Positions 45,695 to 56,630 of a stretch of 64,000 nt of DNA are shown piece by piece. The stretch spans positions 19,523,018-19,587,017 of the forward strand of contig JAJEKV010000020.1 of the NCBI GenBank assembly GCA_021234155.1, written 5' to 3'. A model generated the notes under the pieces. That model saw only the letters and a list, made by a program, of their open reading frames with translations, ran no database searches and was not told the origin of the DNA. The stretch comes from Isoetes taiwanensis (lineage: Eukaryota; Streptophyta; Lycopodiopsida; Isoetales; Isoetaceae). A program made the translations under genes and the position numbers. Within the stretch, counting starts at the first letter, position 1, and each line of letters opens with the position of its first letter.

Positions 45695-47593
45695 GAAAAA
45701 GAGAAGAGACCAGAGTCTAAACCCCCTGTGAGATTTGCTGAACCAAGCACCTCTATAAGATTTATTCAAGCTACAGAAGTTCCTAAATCTGAAGAAGTTA
45801 TGGTGGTGCAAACTAGAAGCATGAATGAAGCTCAAGTACATGCTGAACCAAGTAGGCATTCTACTGCCAAGCCTGTGCCACCTGTAATGGAATCACCTGC
45901 TCAGATCATAGCTCCACCCCCTCAGCAAAAATATGGTAAGAAAGATCAAGACTTTGATGAGGTTGATGCTTTGCTTAAAAATTCCAAGGTGAGTGTGGAC
46001 CTTTTTACTTTATTAAAGATTGCACCTAGTTACAGGAAAAGGGTACTCCAACAAACCAATGGTGAGGTATTAAATGCTTGTGTGAACTTTACTGATGCCA
46101 CTGACCTTATTCTAGCACAGCATGAAGAAGACCCTGGAGCATTCACATGTTCAGCTGCTTTAGGAGGGTATACCTTTTCTAATGTGTTACTTGATGGGGG
46201 TTCTCCCCTAAATATCATGCCATATCATATTATGAAGAAGTGTGGTTTCGAGGTGGATAAGAAAGCTTCTATGTTATTAAAATCTTTTTATAATGCTAAG
46301 ATTTCTTCTATTGGTGTGGTGACTAAAGTGCCTGTTAATACAGAAGGCATAACTGTAGCTGCTAACTTTATTGTGGTGGCTTTTGAAGATATAGGAGATG
46401 AATCTGATATCTATGACTTACTGCTAGGAAGGAGATGGTTAGCCACTGTGGATGTCAGGCCAGTCTGGTCTCAAGGGAGATGTACCATCTCCAATGGCTC
46501 TCAGACTGCTACAATTTATAACCAAGAGGGCTCTTATGACTCCAAGGAAGAGGTACATTTTATTAAAAAAATGCTAATTGAAGAACCTTTGGGATCTTAC
46601 AGGATAAAAAAGACAAGATCAGTGAGACATGAAATGATTCCTCTTGTTATGGAATGTGCACTCCCCAGCAGACAAGGGCCATCAGGACTCTTATGGTTTG
46701 CTAGAGGTATTTCTAAAAAACTAAATATTGCATCATCTGCAGCTATTCTTAAAGATTCCTCTCATAAACTTTTAGCTAAAGTGGGAAGAATCTTCCCCCA
46801 AATTACATCTAATGCAGCAGAATATAAGGCTTTGATTGCAGGTCTTCAGGAAGCCAAAGCTATGGATATTACCAATATTCACATTTTTGGTGACTCACAA
46901 TTGATTTGCAGGCAGGTTTCAGGAGATTACCAAACAAAAAATGCAGATATGGAGTCCCTAAAAAACCAAGTAATGGGAGTACTTTCGAGTTTTGTTTCAT
47001 GGGAGATTACTCACATACCAAGAGAAGAAAATGTGGAAGCTGATGCTCTATGCAGAGAAACTCTCATGTCACATCTAACTGAGGGAGCTATTCCAGAGGA
47101 AGACCTTGATGCTAATGAGGTGAAGGCTCTTTGTCCTATCCTAACCATCAATGCATCAGAGGAAAAAGATACTGAAGAGATTACTATCACAAAAAATGGT
47201 AAGACTAGAACCCTATTTGTTGGAGATCTGATTGAATATCAAGATAGGGAGAATATACAAATGTTCTTTGAAGAAAGGAAAGATGTATTTGCTTGGGATT
47301 ATTCAGAGCTATCAGGTATCAAAACTGAGGTATGTCAATTTGAAATCAAGATTAAAGAAGGTTGTAAACCTGTTTTTCAAAAATTAAGAAGGATTAATGC
47401 CTCACTGATGGGACTAATTAAAGATGAATTGGATAAGATGTTGGATGCAGATGTTATTATTGAGATTATTAATCCAGAATGGGTATCTTGTATTGTTCCT
47501 GTGGAGAAAAAAAGTGGTGCTTTAAGGATTTGCATTGACTATCGAGACCTCAACAAAGCTACCATCAAGATTATTACCCTTTGCCCTTTTTAG
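45695..47593 (+). CDS. Element C protease, upstream RNase H-like domain and start of RT
   Basis: The frame is open from the TAG at 45692 to a stop at 47593. Protease: LLDGGSPLNIMPYHIM with DGG at about 46195, followed by LLLGRRWLATVDV. An RNase H-like domain then lies at about 46675-47070: NAAEYKALIAGLQEAKA (Glu), IFGDSQLICRQVSG (Asp), EENVEADALCRE (Asp). Its first expected Asp is replaced (LLWFARGISK). The RT N-terminal region follows (KDVFAWDYSEL, KLRRINASLMGLIK, CIDYRDLNKATIK). A one-base loss near 47570 ends the frame; RT continues in the frame at 47581. Confidence 0.9.
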   Translation, partial: EKEKRPESKPPVRFAEPSTSIRFIQATEVPKSEEVMVVQTRSMNEAQVHAEPSRHSTAKPVPPVMESPAQIIAPPPQQKYGKKDQDFDEVDALLKNSKVSVDLFTLLKIAPSYRKRVLQQTNGEVLNACVNFTDATDLILAQHEEDPGAFTCSAALGGYTFSNVLLDGGSPLNIMPYHIMKKCGFEVDKKASMLLKSFYNAKISSIGVVTKVPVNTEGITVAANFIVVAFEDIGDESDIYDLLLGRRWLATVDVRPVWSQGRCTISNGSQTATIYNQEGSYDSKEEVHFIKKMLIEEPLGSYRIKKTRSVRHEMIPLVMECALPSRQGPSGLLWFARGISKKLNIASSAAILKDSSHKLLAKVGRIFPQITSNAAEYKALIAGLQEAKAMDITNIHIFGDSQLICRQVSGDYQTKNADMESLKNQVMGVLSSFVSWEITHIPREENVEADALCRETLMSHLTEGAIPEEDLDANEVKALCPILTINASEEKDTEEITITKNGKTRTLFVGDLIEYQDRENIQMFFEERKDVFAWDYSELSGIKTEVCQFEIKIKEGCKPVFQKLRRINASLMGLIKDELDKMLDADVIIEIINPEWVSCIVPVEKKSGALRICIDYRDLNKATIKIITLCPF

Positions 47594-49152
47594 AGGAGAT
47601 CTTATATGCTGTAGCAGGTAAAGAGGTGTACTCATTTTTAGATGGATTATCAGGATTCAATCAAATTAGTATTACAGAAAAAGACCAACCCAAAACCTCT
47701 TTTATTACCCCTTGGGGAACTTATGCAATGAAAAGAATGCCTTTTGGACTAATGAATGCACCTGCTACTTTCCAGAGAGCCATGGATGTTATTTTTAGGC
47801 CTATGTCTCCTCAAGAATTCAGAGTTTATTTGGATGACCTGTGTTTAGGATCTCACCCCACTAATCATTTGGAATTGTTGGCAAAAATATGTTCTTTGTG
47901 TAGGGAATCTGGAATCAACCTTAATCCAAAGAAATGTATTTTTTTTGCATCCAAAGGACAACCTTTGGGACACGAGGTATCCAACAATGGTATACAGGTG
48001 GCACAAGAAAAGGTTGAAGCTCTCAAAAAACTGGTGCCCCCCAAAAACTTGAAGCAGGTCAAAAGTTTTATTGGCATGACTAGTTTTCTTAGGATGTATA
48101 TTCATAATTTTGCTCACATTATAAGTCCTATTTCTAAACTGACAAGAATAGGCAGGATTTCCAAATCTGAGAGCAAGTATGTCCCTGTCACATGGTCATC
48201 AGATTGCCAAGAGTCTTTTGAGTTGCTTATAAAGTCCATTTGTGAAGCAACTCTCCTAAAAAAACCAGATTTGGACAAACCATTTGAGGTCTACATTACT
48301 ATTACTAAAAAGGCCATATGCTTAGCTATTTTGCAGGACAAGCACACCATAGCTTTTGCCAGCAAACAGTGGAGTTCAACTGAAGAAAAATACACCAGAA
48401 TGGAGAAGAGTGCTGCTGCTCTCATGTTTCTCATTGACAGACAAGGTCATTTATTATTGAAGAGTTCAGTTCAAGTTTATATGAAACAAAATCCAACAGG
48501 TTTGTTATTTGGTAAGGCTACCTCTAAACCAAAAATTCAAAGGTGGGCTTGCAAGTTACAAACCTTTGATATTTCTATAAAAGAGTTACATCAAGTGAAG
48601 AGTTCCAGTCTTTATTTACCTCATATTTTCTTTGACCATGAGGATGTAGTAGAAGTTGTTGACTTTGTGGATGCCTTAGCTTATTTACAGGCAGATGATG
48701 ATGAGCAGGGCCAACAGGATTGGCAGCTACCTATAAAGAATTTTTTACAACTCAAAGAGATGCCCTCAGGATTGACCTCGAGCCAGCAAAGGAGATTTAA
48801 AGAAAAGTGCAGGCAGTTCAAAATGATTAATGATGTTTTATGTAAAGTCAACAGGGATGGACTATTATTGAGGTGTGTCAATGAAGAAGAATCTGCCTTG
48901 ATCATTAGAGAAATGCATGAAGGAATATGTGGAGGCCATTTTGCTGGAGATACTACTGCCAAGAAAATTCTCAGGTCAGGTTACTATTGGCCTACAATAT
49001 TTAAAGATTGCTATACTGCTATAAAATCTTGCCACAAGTGTCAAATATTTGGCAAAAGGATCCTTCTCCCAGCTGCACTAAACCCCATAATTTCTCCAGG
49101 ACCTTTCCAAATTTGGGGATTAGATTATATTGGTCCTATTAACCCCTCTTAA
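47581..49152 (+). CDS. Element C RT, degenerate RNase H and integrase N-terminus
   Basis: RT shows SFLDGLSGFNQIS, FGLMNAPATFQ and active-site YLDDL (about 47827-47841). The following RNase H fold keeps AFASKQWSSTEEKYTRMEKSA but reads YITITKKAIC where the first Asp should be and VYMKQNP where a third Asp is usual. It is probably a catalytically dead connection domain. Integrase begins with HEGICGGHF and CHKCQIFGKR (HHCC) and WGLDYIGP (first core Asp). A frameshift near 49150 moves the rest to another frame. Confidence 0.93.
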   Translation: MPFLEEILYAVAGKEVYSFLDGLSGFNQISITEKDQPKTSFITPWGTYAMKRMPFGLMNAPATFQRAMDVIFRPMSPQEFRVYLDDLCLGSHPTNHLELLAKICSLCRESGINLNPKKCIFFASKGQPLGHEVSNNGIQVAQEKVEALKKLVPPKNLKQVKSFIGMTSFLRMYIHNFAHIISPISKLTRIGRISKSESKYVPVTWSSDCQESFELLIKSICEATLLKKPDLDKPFEVYITITKKAICLAILQDKHTIAFASKQWSSTEEKYTRMEKSAAALMFLIDRQGHLLLKSSVQVYMKQNPTGLLFGKATSKPKIQRWACKLQTFDISIKELHQVKSSSLYLPHIFFDHEDVVEVVDFVDALAYLQADDDEQGQQDWQLPIKNFLQLKEMPSGLTSSQQRRFKEKCRQFKMINDVLCKVNRDGLLLRCVNEEESALIIREMHEGICGGHFAGDTTAKKILRSGYYWPTIFKDCYTAIKSCHKCQIFGKRILLPAALNPIISPGPFQIWGLDYIGPINPS

Positions 49153-50041
49153 GAGGGCAACATCAAGACATTATTATTGTAGCTCTGATTATTTTACCAA
49201 ATGGGCAGAGGCAATTCCTTTGAGACAGGCTAATGCCCTTACAACAGCAAAGTTCTTACATGAGTATATTTGTGCACGGTTTGGTATTCCTCTACAATTA
49301 CATTCTGATAGAGGTACTCCTTTTGTGAACGAAGTTATTGCTAATTTATTGACCATTCTTAAAGTCAAACATACCAAGAGTTCCTCTTATTATCCCCAAG
49401 GTAATGGTCAAGCAGAAGCTACTAATAAAGTTTTGAAGGGCATTTTGCAGAAAACAGTGGATGATAATCAAAAAGATTGGCATGTTAAACTAGTGGATGC
49501 CCTATGGGCTTACAGAGTCACCATCAAAGCAGCAACCACTCATACCCCTTTTAACTTAGTTTATGGCATTGAAGCTGTGCTTCCAGTAGAGCTTGAGCTT
49601 CCATCTCTGACGCTAGCTCATAAGTTGTGTTTGCCTTTTGAGTATGCCTTGCAGGAAAGACTGGATACCCTTTTGCATTTAGAAGAATATAGAATGGAAG
49701 CTGAGAATGCTAATTTGCTTAAAAAAGCCAAGGATTTGGCTGCTTTCAAAGCTGCTCATAAAATACAAGGGACCTTCAAGACTGGAGATTTAGTTCTGAA
49801 ATGGAATAAATCAAGGGAAGATTCAGCTAGTAAGTTTGAGAATCTTTGGGAAGGACCCTATGAAGTGTTGGAACCTGCAGGCACCAATTCATATTGGCTA
49901 AAGGAATTGACTTCAGGATTGTCACTCCCAAATCCTATCAACACTATCCACCTGAAGAGGTACTGGGATCAACACATTTGCTTGTCCCTTTTTATGCTCT
50001 ATAATGCAGACAAGTTAGAATTAAAGTTAGATATTAGATAG
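49130..50041 (+). CDS. Element C integrase core and C-terminus
   Basis: Open to TAG at 50039-50041. It carries SDYFTKWAEAIPL, HSDRGTPF (second catalytic Asp) and NGQAEATNKVLK (catalytic Glu), so together with the preceding segment the DDE set is complete. The C-terminal part has FENLWEGPYEV and LKRYW. It is the same lineage as element A (6217-7222). Confidence 0.93.
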   Translation: MVLLTPLKRATSRHYYCSSDYFTKWAEAIPLRQANALTTAKFLHEYICARFGIPLQLHSDRGTPFVNEVIANLLTILKVKHTKSSSYYPQGNGQAEATNKVLKGILQKTVDDNQKDWHVKLVDALWAYRVTIKAATTHTPFNLVYGIEAVLPVELELPSLTLAHKLCLPFEYALQERLDTLLHLEEYRMEAENANLLKKAKDLAAFKAAHKIQGTFKTGDLVLKWNKSREDSASKFENLWEGPYEVLEPAGTNSYWLKELTSGLSLPNPINTIHLKRYWDQHICLSLFMLYNADKLELKLDIR

Positions 50042-50829
50042 GTTGGATTTCACTTTGTCTTAAATTTAGAACTAATGTCTTCACTAAGTTTATGTTTGCA
50101 GATTAGCCAGTATGAAGGATGAGCTATCAAACAGTTTCAAGACAAGGTTTTTATTAACTGCCAAGTGTCATTTGCAGGAGCACCCTTTTTCCATCTTTAT
50201 TCATCTGTCTCAGTGTGGTCTTGCCTCCCATTCAGCCATGCTCTTTCACTTTTATCTCCCCAAATGTGCACTCTGCAAATTCAGCTTCACCATCATAGCA
50301 GAGTTGCAAGTTATTAAGACTAACTAGTTTGTGTGTTTCCATGACAGGTGCACCCTTTTCCCATCTTTATTCATCTGCCATAAGTAGCCCTGCCATCCAT
50401 TTAAACCTTTTATTCTTGTTCTTTCATTTCCCTAAGAAGAAAGCACTCTGCAATTCAGCTTTTCCATCCTAGCAGAGTTGCTCTTGGAGATATCAAGGAG
50501 ACACCCATTCTTTTGTTTTGGCGAGACTTCAACATTCTCACATTTTCCCCCCCTCATACACCCCATTCCCATCACTATCCTATCATACTCATACTCATTC
50601 TCATTCTTTTTCACTTATCATATCCCACTTACATCCTCCCTCCACCATATTCACTTCTATTCCACCAACATTTGCACATTTCATCCTCCCTCCACCATAT
50701 TCACTTCTATTCCACCAACATTTGCATATTTCATCCTCCCTCTACCATGATTTCCACTCAAGCACCTTGGCACAGGATTGAAGACTCTTTATGGCTGAGG
50801 GGACCAGCCATTCTTTTGTTTTGGCGAGA
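50042..50829 (+). repeat. Element C 3' non-coding region with nested tandem duplications
   Basis: GCAGGAGCACCC at 50176 and ACAGGTGCACCC at 50346 each start a copy of an approximately 170-bp duplicated block (CATCTTTATTCATCTG, CTCTGCAA.TTCAGCTT, AGCAGAGTTG). A 50-bp unit starting CATCCTCCCTCCACCATATT is repeated at 50632, 50682 and, partially, 50732. CCATTCTTTTGTTTTGGCGA occurs at about 50507 and again just before the LTR at about 50809. Confidence 0.85.
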
Positions 50830-52847
50830 TGTTGCCCCCAAAGGGCAACATGCTAATAGAGATTTATTCATTCAAGCTAAGTCAACTCATTTCAGAAGAC
50901 TAGGTCAAAGTTTGGAAGATTCTTGTCATTCAACATTGGCATGGAGGTCAAAAGATGTTCATGCTCAAGTCAAAAAGTGCTCAAGACTTAAACTTCACAA
51001 GAGGTATTTTATTTGAGGTCAAATGCTTAATCAGGAATATGCTCTAGAAGATTCTGGGTTATGAAGTTTGGAAGACATTATCTGAAGTTTGGAAGTTGAA
51101 GTTTGGAAGAGTGGTTCCACCTTTTGTCACCCACCTTGCCTAGCCATTTTCTTTCCATATCCATAACTTATCTGCCAATTACCCCATGGCATTTCCCCTA
51201 TTTACTCTTCATGATCACGTTACACTATTGCCCTCCAAAGATTGCCATAAACATTTGCACTTTTGGCTCCATATTGTTTTCTCACCCATTATTCACTCTT
51301 TTGCCATGTTATAATTTCCATCTCCCTCAAATCTCCTACCATTTCCTTCAATGTGCCATTACTTTGTCCATCCAAAAATCTATCTAAGCCTTTGTTTTAA
51401 AAAATACCATTCCCCATTATTTCCTTTGCCCCCCCAAATGTTCCCTCATGAGTTCTTTTGTCTTCATCCTTATGTCATCATATTCATAGTGGTATATTCC
51501 TAATCTTGCCTAAAGATGCCCCAAAGATTCCCTATTCCTTTTACACGTGTGGACATTCTTCTCCATGGTCAATGGCTATCACCCCTTTCAATATTTTTTG
51601 GGTAAAAGCCTTTAAACCATTGGCCAAGCTTTCAAAAGATCAAATCAAAGATATTCGGGCATATTCACTCAAAAATACGGGACCGTGATCGCGAGAATTC
51701 TTGGGAAAATACCTTCAACGAACCCTAATTATGGAAAACCTTTCGAATCGCCAGGAATGGAAGCATTAAACTCGAAACCTATCTATTTACGCATTTCCGC
51801 TCTTAAGCATCTTATCAAGCCTAAATTTAAGCCTTAATATCTTTGAAACCGATAAACCAAAAACATATATCTAGGAGACAATACAAGAAGATTTTCGAAG
51901 GCCCAGAAGTATTCAGATCCTACATTGATCATTGCTGAGCAAGATCTGGACGATCCTTGAAGTTCTTGAGCTCTCCTCAACTGGATTTACAAGATTTGGT
52001 TGACATTACTTTCAGAAATTACCTTATGACTTTTGATGATTATTTTCTTGTACTTGAAGCTATGAAACATCCTTATCCATTGTTATCTTGATATATTTAC
52101 ATTCATATCAATCCAAATTGACTGACAAGTTATTTAATTTGTCTCTGATATTTTCCTTAGCAATTCTTGCCATACAAAATTTTATAGAAAAATCCCTGAA
52201 TGTTTCTAACACCTTCGGCCTATCTGCCACCTATCCTTGGGTACTGAGAAAGCCAGAGAAGTTGGAATCACTCAAAAATACCAAGTATAACTCAAATTCA
52301 AAAAAATTGCTCTCGGGTTTGAACTATTTTTACTGTACTTTGCCAAATCCAGTCACAAAAAATACCTCTACACTTCCAAATGAGGATTTGTCTGCTTGCC
52401 TCTCTTCCCTAGCACCATTGCAGCCTATCTGCTTTGGAAATTCTCAAAAAAGTGATTGGCAACTCCAAATCTCAATTCCTGATCACTGTTTCTCACATTT
52501 GACCTCTATTGACCAAAATTTGACCCCACTTTGAACTCGAATAACTCACAGATTAAATCTCTGACTTGGTCAGAGATTTTACTGTTGGTTACCTATTACT
52601 TTTTTGACCAAGTCTACAGTATCTGACTCAAAAAATCAATCTGCATTCCAACACCACAATTGTTTTGGCAAAGGTGCCACTTTTTGCAAATGGGAAAGGT
52701 ATAGAACTCGAACTTTTTGAACTTATCACTGAAATTTTCTTGCATAGACTGATCACCTTAAGTGATCTGGAGGTTCTAACCCCAATTTGAGTGAAAACTC
52801 GAGTTGGTTCCTTGTGATTGACCTTTAAGCCAGGTTTAGGGTCAACA
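50830..52847 (+). repeat. Element C 3' LTR (2018 bp)
   Basis: Matches the 5' LTR throughout, with small indels (for example around 51100-51120 and 51660-51720). It starts with the same hairpin at 50830-50850 and ends GTCAACA at 52847, followed by the target duplicate CATTC. Confidence 0.96.
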
Positions 52848-52852
52848 CATTC

Positions 52853-53866
52853 CTCGGTGCTAGGTTCCATATCTTGAAGCAATTCTGCGACAATTGCATC
52901 TTGGATACCAAATCGTGCTATGTTGCTGAAGTCAAGCAATGGTATGAATCTATTAGCATAAAGGGTGTCATATCCATAGCAGAGTGCTAGCACTATTGTA
53001 ACTAGATTCTGCTAGATAAAGTTAGGATTTCTAAGAACCCCCCAAACCACGTGCATAAACACGACGGGGATGTTTTTGGGGCTTGGACATATATATATTT
53101 GTATGATAAATAATATCTATCTAATATATTATCTCTTTTTTTTTCTATATATATTTTTATCTTTGTCGTGTTACAAAATGACCATGAAAGTGATATGGAA
53201 TGCCGATCTGAGATCATGCAGCTCATGTTGCTTTGGGATGTATTCTACGGTGCATATGGTATTGGGGATTGATCTTGATCCTAATCATTGGTCTAAGATC
53301 CTACAACTCACGTTGCTTTCGATATATCCTACGATGCAAATGGCTTGGGAGTTTATATGTAAGTGATTACATGGCTCATGTTGCTTTGGATATATCCTAC
53401 GATGCAGATGGCTTGGGAGTTTATCTCTAAGCGACCCTACAGTGTTGTGCATGAATATATGTAAGTGATCCCACTTATATATAAGCTGCCATATCTTAAC
53501 AGTCCATCTGCACCTGGGTGAACTGGGCTGTAGGATCTGGTAGCTTGTGAAAACACATATATATAAACCGCTAGATCTTGGTAGTCCATTTGCACCTGGG
53601 TGATTTGAGCCATCGGGTCTGGTGACTTCCAAAAGCTTGGTGCAGATCTGAGTCATCAGATCTAGTGGTTTCCGAAAACTTCATGGTGGCCTATCTCATT
53701 CGTCCATCTATTAGGGATCTCTCACATTCTGATTCAAATATGTAAATTTTTATACTGAGAAGGAGTCAAACCCTCGACCTCCTCAGACCCACAAGGAGGA
53801 TTGAGGGGAACCCCTTATTCAACGCTCCAAATTTTCATTGTTCAATACTTTTTTATATTTTTACTA
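52853..53866. repeat. Unassigned stretch with degenerate tandem repeats
   Basis: No gene. A unit containing CTCA(C/T)GTTGCTTT..GATAT, CCTACGATGCA(A/G)ATGGCTTGG and GAGTTTAT occurs about three times at 53210-53430. A second unit containing GTCCAT(C/T)TGCACCTGGGTGA occurs twice at about 53497 and 53583, with a partial third near 53640. Confidence 0.65.
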
Positions 53867-54250
53867 TGTCCTAGAATATTCATAAGTAAGAACCTCAAGC
53901 CCAAAAATAGAACTTTAAACTGTAATCAAAATAGAACATTGTAGAATGATCTAGATGCCCATGAGTAAGCACCTCAGTTCACAAATAAAAAATATTTCAA
54001 ACGTGTTGCAAAGAGAATATTGTAAAACATCCTGTAATGTTCTAGAATATTCTAAAAGCCATGTATAAGCACCTCAATCTTAAAATAGCAGCATGGGTAA
54101 GTATTTCAAGTCCAAATAAGAAATTTGATCCTAATGAAAATAGATTGCTCTATGATGTCCTAGAAGGTTCTAAAAGCTCATGGCTAAGCATCTCAATCCG
54201 AAAATATAAAGTTTTACAAAAATTTGCAAAGAGGGTGCTTGATTTCTAAA
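53867..54250 (+). repeat. Degenerate ~100-bp tandem repeats
   Basis: The series of motifs CTAGAA.(A/G)TTC, (A)TAAGCACCTCAA, AAAATAGAA/AATATAAAG and TTGCAAAGAG recurs about four times. The copies differ by many substitutions, so the array is old. No coding. Confidence 0.6.
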
Positions 54251-54516
54251 AGTATTGTGTGATGTAGTGGGCTCAGGAACGTACGAGCGGCATCTGTAAA
54301 ACATCATAAAGGCATATTGTGTACGTGTTTGGGATGTCAACAACGTCGATAATATGTCGCACTTGCGACATGACATCGCGCTACGACGAATCCACGGTGA
54401 CCTCGTTTACAACATGTAAGAACATTATTAAAACACGTGCATGCGATGTTTGACGTCCATGTTATGTCGTTAGGACGTTGCAAATGACATCACAAATGTC
54501 CTCTTTTGTAGTAGTG
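54251..54516. mobile_element. Possible CACTA-type transposon end
   Basis: The right end reads CCTCTTTTGTAGTAGTG (54500-54516), whose reverse complement starts CACTACTACAAAAG, resembling plant CACTA/EnSpm termini. Inside are short repeated GACATCGC, TGCGACATGACATC and ACGTC motifs like subterminal repeats. A left terminus was not found. Confidence 0.35.
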
Positions 54517-54688
54517 CTAATCATATTCTTAGATGTGGACCAAGTTTTTGTCTAATGCTTTAGATCTATGATATTTGAGTAAAAGGCTTTCATAGAATTC
54601 ATAAAGTGAGTATTTTGGATGCTATTGTCGAAGGACATGAATTTAGTATTAGCATAGTTTTTTGTCATTGCTGAGAAGGGAGGTATTG

Positions 54689-56630
54689 TGTTGACCCTAA
54701 ACCTGGCTTAAAGGTCAACCACAAGGAACCAATTTGAGTTTTCACTCAAATTGGGGTTAGAACCTCCAGATCACTTAAGGTGATCAGTCTATGCAAGATA
54801 ATTTCAAAGACAAGTTCAAAAACTTAAAGTTTTATACCTTTCCCATTTCCAGAAATTGACACCTTTGCCAAAACAGTTGTGGTGTCGATATGCAGATCAA
54901 TTTTTTGAGTCAATCACTGTAGACTTGGTCAAAAACGTTGTAGGTACCCAATAGTAAAGCCTCTGACCAAGTCAGAAACTTAGTTTATAAGTTATTCGAG
55001 CTCAAAGTGCAGTTTAAATTTGGTCAATAGAAGTCAAATCTGAGAACAGTGATCAGAGATTGGAGTTTTCGAGTTGCCAAACGAGTTTTTGAGAATTTCC
55101 AAAGCAAATATGCTGTAATGATGATGTGGAATATAGGCAAGTGGTTAGATTTTCATTTGAATAGGCAAAAGTATTTTTTGTGGCTGGATTTGGCAAAATT
55201 CAGTCAAGAATAGGCAAAACAGAATGCAAAAATTTCTAACTCGAGTTGTGAGTGGAGTTTTTTGGATTTTTCAAAACATATGGGCTCCAGATATCTCAAG
55301 GATTGATGGCAAATGGGCAAAAAGTAATCAAAAGTACATGGGAATTTTCTGTAGAATTTTGAACAGACAGAAATTGTAAAGAATCATAACAGAGATAATT
55401 TCTTCAAGTAGGCATCAAATTTCATTGATAGAGAGGTAAATCAATCATAATAATGTCGGGTAATAATACTTCAGTACTTCAAAATCAACTTCAGGTCAAT
55501 AAATAATTTCAATAGGTAATTTCCAACCAAATCTCTTGGGACTTGATCGGGAAGTACTCAGAGTCTTCTAAAATCCTTCTAGTCATGCTCAAAGAATGAT
55601 CACAAGAAGATTTATACGCTTACGGGCCTTCAAAAATTTCTCAGATCTAATTTCCCATATATATTTTCAAATTTAGTGGTTCCGGCATCTTAGCGCTTGA
55701 TTTGTGGTTCATTAAGTTTAGGGGCAGCGGGAATCCAGTAATAGCAGGGTTAGGAAGGCGGTAGAATCAATTCCGGCACGATTTCAGCAGTTCCTGAGAT
55801 TTAGGGTTCATGGCAGTATAATTCGTGAAACTCCCGCGATACGGTTCGCGTATTTCCTTTGTATATGCTGGGAATATTCCTGTATTTTGGTTTTTTCTGA
55901 AGTTCCCCCATGGTTCAATACTCAAGGCTCATATTTTCTTGAAGTTTTTGCAAGCCTAGGCCATGGTATCAAGCACTTGTATCCAAATTTTTAGTTCTAG
56001 GGCCATGAAACTGATTTGAAGGAGTAGGGAACCAATAAGGGTGTAACCATAAGGTAAGAGGTAAAAAGGTTTGCCATGGGGGCAACAAAGGTCCATGTGG
56101 ATGGTGGAAATAGAAGATAATAGGATATGGATGTAGAAAAACAAGGTCCATGATTAAGCAAAGTGTGGGGTAAATGTTTATGGCAAAGAAGAAGCAAATT
56201 TGGAGGGCAATGGTGTAAAAGTGGACATATAAGGGAGATGTCATGGGAAAATTAGCAAATAATGGTAATAAAATAGGTTAGGGATGTAAGAAGGGAAAAA
56301 TGGCTAGGCAAAAAGCAAGGTGACAAGGATGGAACCATATAAGGGAATCTTTCAAACTTCAACTTCCAAACTTCAAGCAACGTCTTCCAAACTTCATAAC
56401 CCAGAACCTTCTAGAGCATATTCTTGACTAAGCATTTTGACCTCAAATAAAGTACCTCATGTGAGTTTTGTGCCTTGAGCACTTGTTGACTTGAAAAATG
56501 AATACCCTTTGACCTCCACATCAAGGTTGAATACCAAGAGTCTTCCAAACTTTGACCTACTTCTTTAAGATAAATTGACCTAGTTTGAATGCATAGACCA
56601 CAATTAGCATGTTGCCCTTTGGGGGCAACA
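54689..56630 (-). mobile_element. Solo LTR of the element C family, minus strand
   Basis: The stretch starts TGTTGACCCTAAACCTGGCT and ends with the hairpin at 56610-56630, that is, an element C LTR in reverse. It is 1942 bp long. The target duplication TATTG is perfect (54684-54688 and 56631-56635), and no internal element sequence remains. It has diverged clearly from the element C LTRs, so it is an older insertion reduced by LTR-LTR recombination. Confidence 0.93.

Larger units (their letters stand above)
42573..52847 (+). mobile_element. Element C: full-length 10.3-kb Ty3/gypsy retrotransposon
   Basis: LTRs at 42573-44607 and 50830-52847 bound gag, protease, an extra RNase H-like domain, RT, a degenerate RNase H and integrase. 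The target duplication CATTC is perfect (42568-42572 and 52848-52852). LTR ends are TGTTG/CAACA. The two LTRs are very similar, so the insertion is fairly recent. It is nonetheless disabled by a frameshift near 45615, frameshifts near 47575 and 49150, and TAG at 45692. Confidence 0.97.

Noticed and set aside
50513-51016. 167-codon ORF spanning the element C 3' region and LTR start
   Set aside because: It crosses tandem repeats and the LTR hairpin; the matching 5' LTR frame is shorter, so it is chance.
53745-53830. B-box-like GGGTTTGACTCC on the minus strand, possible tRNA or SINE
   Set aside because: No A box at proper spacing and no cloverleaf; not supported.
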